Source: Closterium sp. NIES-65
Taxonomy: Eukaryota > Streptophyta > Zygnematophyceae > Desmidiales > Closteriaceae
NCBI GenBank assembly: GCA_948144175.1
Contig: CANXME010002430.1
Span: forward strand, 171,200 to 235,199
Length of the DNA stretch: 64,000 nt
Direction of reading: 5' to 3'
A program made the translations under genes and the position numbers. The notes under the pieces were generated by a model. That model worked only from the letters and a program-made list of their open reading frames with translations, did not search any database and was not told where the DNA came from. Shown piece after piece: positions 52,801-61,800 of this stretch (position 1 is its first letter; each line of letters starts with the position of its first letter).

Positions 52801-55800
52801 CAATCAGATCCTTCGTGAATGGCATCCATTTAGGAGCCCCTCCCTCAGCAATCATAATTAGTATTCCCCGTCTCACTGTTTCCCAACCTCCTTGCGCCTT
52901 TAACTGCTCAGTCAGCTTCCTTCCCAGCAGCACACTCTGTGCGCTCGTATCCACCACAACATTTTATACTAGTATCCCTTGTACCGATACACACTTTGGT
53001 TCCACTACTAGAGCCGTGGGCTGGCAGACCAGTCTCTCTTCAGGATGCCGCCGAGCTGTCTTCGGCTTGTCAGTCCCTTCAGGTGCCTTAGAAGTTCTTC
53101 TCATTGGCTGCTTCTGCTCTGCTCTACGGTCCTTCCCTCCACTCCTCAACCCCAAACTTTTTCGGTCTCTGGGTGACATGGCCATGGCCCCGTACTCAGT
53201 TTCTTTCTCCCCATAGCCTTCCTCTTCCTCGCCTTCCCAAGCTAGTAATGCTTTCTCCGGATCTTCGCTAATCTCCACATTACCCATCTGCGTTTTCAGC
53301 TTTGCCACCTCCCGCTCCAACTGTTGCTCTCTAGCAGATTTTTCTCCCGCCTTCTCCTTCTTGCTGTAGCACCTCATTTCCGTGCGGAGATAACTTTAAC
53401 AACAAGAGCTAGACTACGGGCTAGGCACGGATGCTCGTGTGATCTCTGCTTTCATTCCTTAGACGTTAACTTGTGTTTGCACTGCTTGCTGGTTCACAGG
53501 GAAATTTGGCAAGAGTTTCTTAAGCAAAACTTCACAACAACAATGATAGCAACAACATTGGCAACACAGACTACATCAGACCCAGCAAGGCTGCTGGTCG
53601 ACTGCCAGCGCAGCACGGTCGACCGCGTGCCAGCACGACTTGGTCGACCGCGCTCCAGCAGAGCAGATTCGCGGCTTGCCAACGTTGCAAGTCCGCGGTG
53701 TGCCAACGCTGCAACAAGTCGGCTGCACAGCGTTGCATCCGCCTAACAATGGTGCACCAGCTTCGCAGGTGCGTGCAGCTGGTTGGCGCCCAACGCCTCG
53801 TCATTTGCCCAGCGCAGACACTCCACCCGAGACGGCGCCCACAAGCCACGTCGACCTCGAGATACCACCCCGGAGGTCGTCATCGCAGAAATCACCCCCA
53901 GTGACTTTCGCACATGTCGCTCGGGTATCCTGGTCGACCGGGTATCCCGCGGCCCCCGTGGCCCCTGGTCGTCCATCCGCGGCCACCGCGGTCACCGCGA
54001 TCCCGTTGTTGCCCCACGCCCTCCCGTGGCCCTGCGATCTCTCGCGGCCTCCCGCGGCCTCCTGCGGCCCCGCGGTCTCCCGCAGCCTCCCTCGGCCTCC
54101 CGCGGCCCTGCGACCTCCCGCGGCCTCCCGCGGCCTCCCGCGGCCCCACGGCCTCGAGGCCTCCCACGATCTCCCGCGGCCCCGCGGTCGTCGAGGTCGG
54201 CTCCGCTCAAGCGAAGACGGGGCCAAACACAACTCCCGTTGACATTCCGTATCCGACTGAAATGCCCTTTCTCCCTGCAGATATCGCATATGATGTCAAC
54301 AGCGCAGTCCCTCCGCAAATGCCCGAGTTCTCCGCACTTATGACACCGCCGCTTGTCTTCAAATGGCTTACCTCTCCGTTCTTCTTCCATCCGCTTTCCT
54401 TCCACTGCAGCCCACGCCGGCCTCCTGCGTTCGCCTGATTTTCCTGAGCTTGCTCCGCGCAGCCCATCGAAGAACCTTCTTCCCTCCTCTACCTCTTTCG
54501 CCACCTGGCACACCTGCCGCAATTTCGTCTTCATCCCCATCGCGTACAGTCGGCCCGCATATCTTGCATTAGATCGTCCTCCAATCCTCCCACAAACTTC
54601 GATACTAGAGTCCGTTCTTCCAGGCAGCCCATGTCTTCTGCCAACTCCAGCAGTCGATTGTAGTACGCCATGGATGTTTACGTGTCCATGCAATATGCCA
54701 AATCCGAATACAACATTATCTACTCCCACCACATCATCCCCGCCCCTGGCCATCTGCCTCCACATGCTGCTCCTCCTCCCCCTCCCCCTCCCACTCCCCC
54801 TCCCAAAAGGGGATGTCGGGGTGGGTACGGACAAAACCCCCTCGACGAAACAAGCACTAGGACCAGCGGGACCGTCCCCTACTCGCGCTTGCATGGGTCG
54901 TGGTGGTGACCGGAGGAGGCCATAGATCTACTCCAAACCCTAAACTCGAGGTAAGGGTTGTAACCGAGTTCGAGTGCCGCCAACAGAACTACGAATAGCT
55001 TCCAACGTCTTGTAAAACGAACCCTAACAAACTACGTCTAATGTCGGATCTGCCGCCTTGAGGAAAGGGTGGTCAAAAACTAAGGCGCTAGGGAAAACGG
55101 CCAAACTTCCTAAAAGTCATGGCGAATCCGCACAAAAAGTACTCATCGTCCATGATCTAACCCTAAGATTGTACATTGAAACCCTTTAAACGCTAAGGAT
55201 GAGGCGCGTAGGGGAGACCAGATGCGGGCGACTTGGAAGCTGTGAGTTTGAGCTTGTAAAATGAGCTCAAACTCAAATTGGTCGCGACCTAACATTGGTC
55301 GCGGCCAAATTCATCGACAAACACAAATGTGCTCATTCGTGTTCGACACGACTCGGGCAGGAGGGCCGGACAAACATCGAACATGTTCGCCCCGAACACT
55401 TAAGGCAAAAAAAAAAAGCGAGGCGAACCGAACAGGCGTTCGTGATTTTTGCTCACCCCTACCGCCGAATGCCCCGGTAATTGTTCTCGCAGGCTTTCCA
55501 ATAAGCGGTCGGTGATTTCCGCCGGCGCGAAGTCTCCTCGTTTGCTCTGCAGCAACAACCCTTGCCTCTCCACCCGGTAGTGTGTTAGTGCTTCTCCCTT
55601 GAGCGTTCTTCCAAATTCTCTAAAAAATTCAATGGGGTCTAACCCCTCTCTTTCCTTGCAGTATCGGATGTCATCCACCATCATCAGATAATTCTTCTGT
55701 GTGGGCTCCTCTCCCGAGGCTCCTGAGAAGCGATCCGGCACCTCGATCTTGGGTGGTGCCACGCTTATCTTTCTGCTCGTTCCCCAGCTTGCTGTCCCCC

Positions 55801-58800
55801 TCTCGCCCATCCCAACAGGCTGATCTCCTCTCCCAGCCTCCATGGATTGGTATCTTGCGACAGAGAATCCGTGAAACGCCTCTCCTCGCTGACTCCGCTG
55901 ATCTTCCTGATGGTCTCCCCTTCTCGGCTCTGGAGTTCCACACTGAGATGCTCCAACTGTTGGTGTTAGGCCCCAATCTCACATTTTGTACTTGTTCTTT
56001 TATATCCTAGTTTAGTGTAGTTTGCACTTTGTGTTTGATTGGGTGTACACCCACATCCCAACCAAACCCAAATGTAATCTCCAAGCAATCTCCAACCCAC
56101 CAATTGGAGATTGCCTTGGGATTACCCTTGATTCCCTAGGATTGCCTCCTCATTCCCTCCTCATCCCTACCTTGCTCATTCCGGATGTACTTAAAGAGCT
56201 TTGAGCTCACTACTATAGTATCGATTCTAAGCTCAAGTTCTGACATGGTATCAGAGCAGCTCAACCGCATACGCGGATCGTGATCCTCTCATCTCTGCGG
56301 ATACTTGTCCCGCAAACCTCGGGGAAGCCATCGCCAATCTCGTCGCCGTTGATTCGCGACATTCATCGGCGGAATTTCTCCCGCCACATCTTCCCGTCAC
56401 CATCGACGGAAACTTCTCTGGTAAGCGCATCGTCGGCGCTCTAACCTAAAACTCGTTTTCATCAATTCGTCACTCTCGTCACTTCTTCTCCTCGTCGGGC
56501 TGCCGCCCGTCGCCCTGCAGCTTCTCGTCGGGCCGCCGCTCGTCGCCCTGCAGCTTCTCTTCGGGCTGCCGCCCGTCGTCCTGCAGCTTCTCGTCGGGCC
56601 GCCGCCCGTCGCCCCGCAGCGTCATCTTCGGGCTGCCGCCCGTCGTCCCGCATCTGCACTCCTACCCCCATCCCCCCTCTTTCCCGCAGCTGAACAGGTG
56701 CAGCAACGCAGCCGAGCAGCAGCGTAGCCGCGAAGCCGAGCAGCCGTGTAGCCGCGAAGCCGAGCAGCCGTGTAGCCGCGAAGCCGAGCAGCAGCGTAGC
56801 CGCGAAGCTGAGGGTGGTGTGTGGGGGGGTGTGTGGGAATAGGATTAGTAGGTAGTTGACACTAAATTGGCGTCTCAGTCAAATTCTCCTTCAGAAACCC
56901 TAAACCTCAATATTCTCTTTCGTAAACCCTAAACCTCCGGTTCTTCAAAATCTCCTTTGGAAACCCCAAACCTCAAGTTCCTATCGGTGACTTAAGAGCG
57001 GCGCTCCGCGCGAGAAGTTAAGGGGTCTCCACCATGGCTTTCTCGTCTTCCACCATGGCGAACCCCATCACCCCGCTCCGCCTTGAAGCCGATGGCTCTA
57101 GCTCCAACTTCAAGGCGTGGAGCTACGGAGTTGACAAGCACCTCCTGAGCCGTGACGTGCAGGGCCTTGACCTCAAGGACGTCCTCCTCAACCGTGGCAA
57201 GGGGAAACAGCCCACTCTTCCCCGTGAACCGACCGAATCTTCAAGTGATGCTGACGTGATGGCGTACGAAGAAGCTGTTGAGAAGTACCGGAAGTGGGAG
57301 AAGGCCGATGCTGCCATCATCAGCGTCTTCATTGCCTCCACCCCTCCCGAACTTGTCAACACGTTCCACAACTACCCTACCTCCAACGCCATCTGGAAGT
57401 ATCTCCAGGATCGGTTCATGAACAAGACGGCGGTCGGAGTGGCGATTCTCATCCCCAGCATGTTTCAAGTCCGTCTTGAGGACTGCTCAGGAATGGCTGA
57501 CTACATCGCCAAGGTGCAGACCATTCATGGTGAACTCAAGGAGCTGGGTATAGTCTTCCCTGAACAAGCCCCTGCAGCCGCCCTTCTTGTTGGTCTCTCC
57601 TCGGCATATGAAGTCACGAGGAAGATGCTCCTCACGCTCTCAGCGGAAGACCTCACCTTTGCTAAGGTCTCCACCGCACTCCTCTCTGCCGAGAAAGACT
57701 CCACGGCTCAGGCCAAGGCATACGCCATCCGTGCTCCCATGCCCCCAGCAAGTGTTGCAGCGGCCCTTGCCTCGGCGCCTTTCCAGCGCAACCGCTTTCC
57801 TCCGTGCACCTACGTCGTCAAGTATGGCAACCGCAAGGGACAAGTGTGTGGTGGCACTAACCACCCTCTTGCCATGTGCTTCAAGAAGAAAGACGACGAG
57901 TGGTATGCCATCCACGGGGTTGACAAGAAGCCGCCAAACTGGATGCGCGCTCGTAAGGCCAATCTCGTTGAGGTCCACGACCCCTCTTCGGCTAGTGCTA
58001 GTGATAGTGCTCCTGTTGATGTGCGTATCAACCTGTTGTTTCCTGGCACTGCCATGATCAATGAAGCCACTTCCCAGTACATCGACTCATCACAGGCACC
58101 ACAGTACATAGAGTTCACACTCGATAGCGGGGCCACTCACACTGTGCTCAAGGAGACACTCTCCTTCAAACCCTATCCAGCACCTATCCCTCTCTTGGGA
58201 GCTGACTCCAGCTTCACCACCCTAGCCAAGGGCACCTCCACAGTCCCATGCCCAGCCTTCCCTTCCGGCACCGTCACTGGCATGTGCGTGCCTTCACTAT
58301 GCCACAATCTAGTGGCTCAAACAGAAATTCAGAAAGCAGGGCTACGCACCATCTTCTCGGAGAATGAGGACCACTGCGACATCATTGACCCACTCACCAA
58401 CAAAGCCTTGGCCCGCTTCACCCTCAATAGCAGCGGCCTCTACACGCTACGCGTTCCTCTCCCACAGGTTTCAACCACCCAAGCACAGGCTCCCATCACA
58501 CCATGCACATGTCGCAGCCTCTCCAACCCGACCATCCTCTATCATCATCGGTTAGGGCACCCAAACTTTCGCACGCTTGCTGACATGGCTTCCAAGAAAC
58601 TTCTTCTCGGCCTGCCAGCCACACTTCCTCCACCACCTGACTCACCCGCTCCCACGTGCCTTGATTGCACCAAGAGCAAACTGCGCCAACAGCCCCACAC
58701 TGCCTCACCCACAATCGCAGCGGCACCACTGGACCTAGTGCACATGGACGTCTGGGGCCCTGCCCCTGTTCTTGCACGAGGTGGATATCGCTACTTCCTA

Positions 58801-61800
58801 GTTATCGTGGATGACCACTCACGATACGTCTCTGTTCACCTCCTCCACACTAAGGCTGAGGCTCCAGAGGTCATCATGGCGTGGGTCAAGCAGGCACAAA
58901 CCACCTTTGACCGCAAGGTCAAGCGCCTTCACTCGGATGGGGGGGGTGAATTTTGCAACGACAAGCTCAAAGCCTTCTGCTCCTCCGAAGGCATCCAGCA
59001 AAACTTCACCCTCCCTGACAGCCCTCAACAGAACGGCATAGCTGAGAGCCGCAACCACACCCTAGTGCAGATCACTCGGTGCCTCCTCAGCCACTCCAAC
59101 GCTCCACACTCTCTCTGGGGATACGCTCTCTACCACGCCGCCCTCCTCTACAACCTTTACCCCCATCCGCACCTTCCGGACACCACTCCAACCACACTCT
59201 GGCTCGGGAAAACGCCCACTGCTCGCTCTCTTCGCGTTTGGGGATGCACCGCCTATGTCCTCCTCAACCCTCAGGCTCGACGCCAGAACGGTGGCAAGCT
59301 CGGTCCTAAGACTCAAACGTGCATCTACCTTGGGCACAACGCCGACTCACCTGACTACCTCTTCCTCAATCCCTCCACTCAACAGTTGGTCAGGAGCCGC
59401 GACGTTGTCTTTGATGAGACCCGCCCATTCTACTCCCCTTCAGGACGGGACCCTCTCCCTGATCCACCCTCCCTCGTGTGGGCAGACTTTGACGCGCCTC
59501 CCGACCTCCCGCCTGCTCCTGCCCCCTCACCTCCTCCCTCTCCTGCCATCCCACCATCTCCCTCTGAGGTCTTTGACCCGGCCTCACCGGTGTCTTCGGC
59601 AGCTGCTCCGCCCCCCCCCTCACCTTCCTCACTTCCCGCTGCACCGCCCCCTCCGAGCGCACCTATCACCTACCATCGGCGGTCCCACCCTCCGGCCCCA
59701 CCTCCTCCCCCAGTTCCCCCCACCACAGAGGAACCCGCTCTCCCACAGTCGCCCGAGCTGATCACGTACCGCCGACGGCCCATTCCCCCACACAAGACTC
59801 CTAAGTCACCCTCTCCGACACCGCCTGCCCCACCCTCCTCACCGGTGGCTCATGGCACCCACTCCCATCGCGCTGCTCCTCCACTCGCAATGGTTCTTCG
59901 ATACACAACGATCACACCGCCTCCTCCTGCTAGGGGGGATGTGCCCTCTACCCTTCTAGAAGACAGGCATGAGGAGCTGTGTGATCTCCATGCAGTCATT
60001 CCTCAGCTCTCACACATCTTCCCCGATATCACTGGCTCACCCTCCCTCAACCTCGCGGAGAACCCGACCATCCCTATCCCTCTCACCGTCCAAGAGGCTC
60101 TCTCAGGCCCTCATGCTGCCGAATGGCGTGCTGCCATGGACGCGGAGATTGCAGCATTCACTCGCAACCACTCCTTCGACGACGAGACTCCACCTCCAGG
60201 AGTCAACATCGTCGGGGGCAAGTGGTTGTTCCGTGTAAAACAGCTCCCAGACGAGGCACCGGTGTTCAAAGCGCGTTACGTAACCAAGGGCTTCACCCAG
60301 CAGCGGTACCGCGACTTCGACCTAATCTTCTCCCCCACATCCAAACCTCCCACCATTCGAACGCTCATGGATGTTGCAGCTCGAGAAGACTTTGAGATCA
60401 AATCCATGGATGCCTCCTCCGCCTTCCTACAAGGACGTCTCAAGGCGACAGTGTTCATGGACAGACCAGAAGGCTTCTCAGGAGAATTCCCTCCCAACAC
60501 TGTCTGGAAGCTGAATCGCCCCGTCTACGGCCTTAAACAAGCCCCTCGCGAATGGCACAACAAGGTGAAAGAAGTCCTCCTCTCCCTGGACTTCCACCCC
60601 TCAACTGCTGACCCGACTCTCTTCATCCGTCGTCATTCTGAGCCATTCTACATCCTAGTCTACGTGGATGATTTTATCCTCGTTGCCAAGGACTCGGCCC
60701 AAATGACCTTAGTCCAGGCAGCCCTGAGCAAGGCCCTCCAGATGAAAGACCTCGGTGACCTCAAGCACTACCTGGGAATGGAGATCACTCGTGATCGCAA
60801 GGCTCGCACCATCTCACTCTCCCAGGAGTTCTACATCGACAATGTGCTCAAGCGGTTTGAGATGGAGCTGTGCACACCTGTTGCCACCCCGCTGCCGCTG
60901 CAACACCTCCTTACAGCTCCTGCTGTACCCACACCAGAGGCCTGCTCTGAGCCATACCCGGAACTTGTTGGGTCCCTCATGTACGCCATGATGTGCACCC
61001 GACCGGACTTGGCCTACCCAGTCAATGTTCTCTCTCGTTACGTGGCCCCGGGTCGCTTCACTAATCTTCATTGGAAGGCAGCAAAGCGGGTGCTGCGCTA
61101 TCTTAAGGGCACAAAGTCCCACGTTCTCACACTCGGTGGGCTCTCCCCTCCTCGCCTGGAAGGTTACACAGACTCCTCCTGGGCTGATGACCAGACCGAC
61201 CGACGCTCCTCTCAGGGGTACTGCTTCACACTCGGGAGCGGAACTGTCAGTTGGCGCTCCACCAGGTCGTCTGCAGTCTCCCTCTCCTCCTGTGAGGCGG
61301 AGCTCTACGCAGGCACCATGGCTGCTCAGGAGGCCCGTTGGCTCACCTTCCTACTCCAGGAGCTTGGCTTCCCTCAGTCAGCCCCCACCCTCTGGTGTGA
61401 CAACCGGAGTACCATCCATATCTCTCAAGACCCTGTGTATCACACCCGCACCAAGCATATTGAACTTCAGCACTTCTTCATTCGTCACCTTGTGCAACAA
61501 GAGCAGCTGAAGGTGGAATACGTGGCATCTGACTGCAACCTGGCTGACCTGTTCACCAAGCCCCTTGGGAAGGTTCCCCACCATCGTCTCCTTGGCGCCA
61601 TGGGGCTCTGCGCTCCTCCTTCTCCGCCATGAGTTCGATTGACGCCTCAGGGGGGGTGTTGCTGTTAGACCCCAATCTCACATTTTGTACTTGTACTTTT
61701 ATATCCTAGTTTAGTGTAGTTTGCACTTTGTGTTTGGTTGGGTGTACACCCACATCCCAACCAAACCCAAATGTAATCTCCAAGCAATCTCCAACCCACC

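Noticed and set aside
55958-55963. First placement of the copia 3 LTR start at TGTTAGG (55964), giving no target duplication
   Set aside because: The 3' LTR shows the true start six bases earlier (TGTTG-TGTTAG), which yields the CCAAC duplication on both sides.
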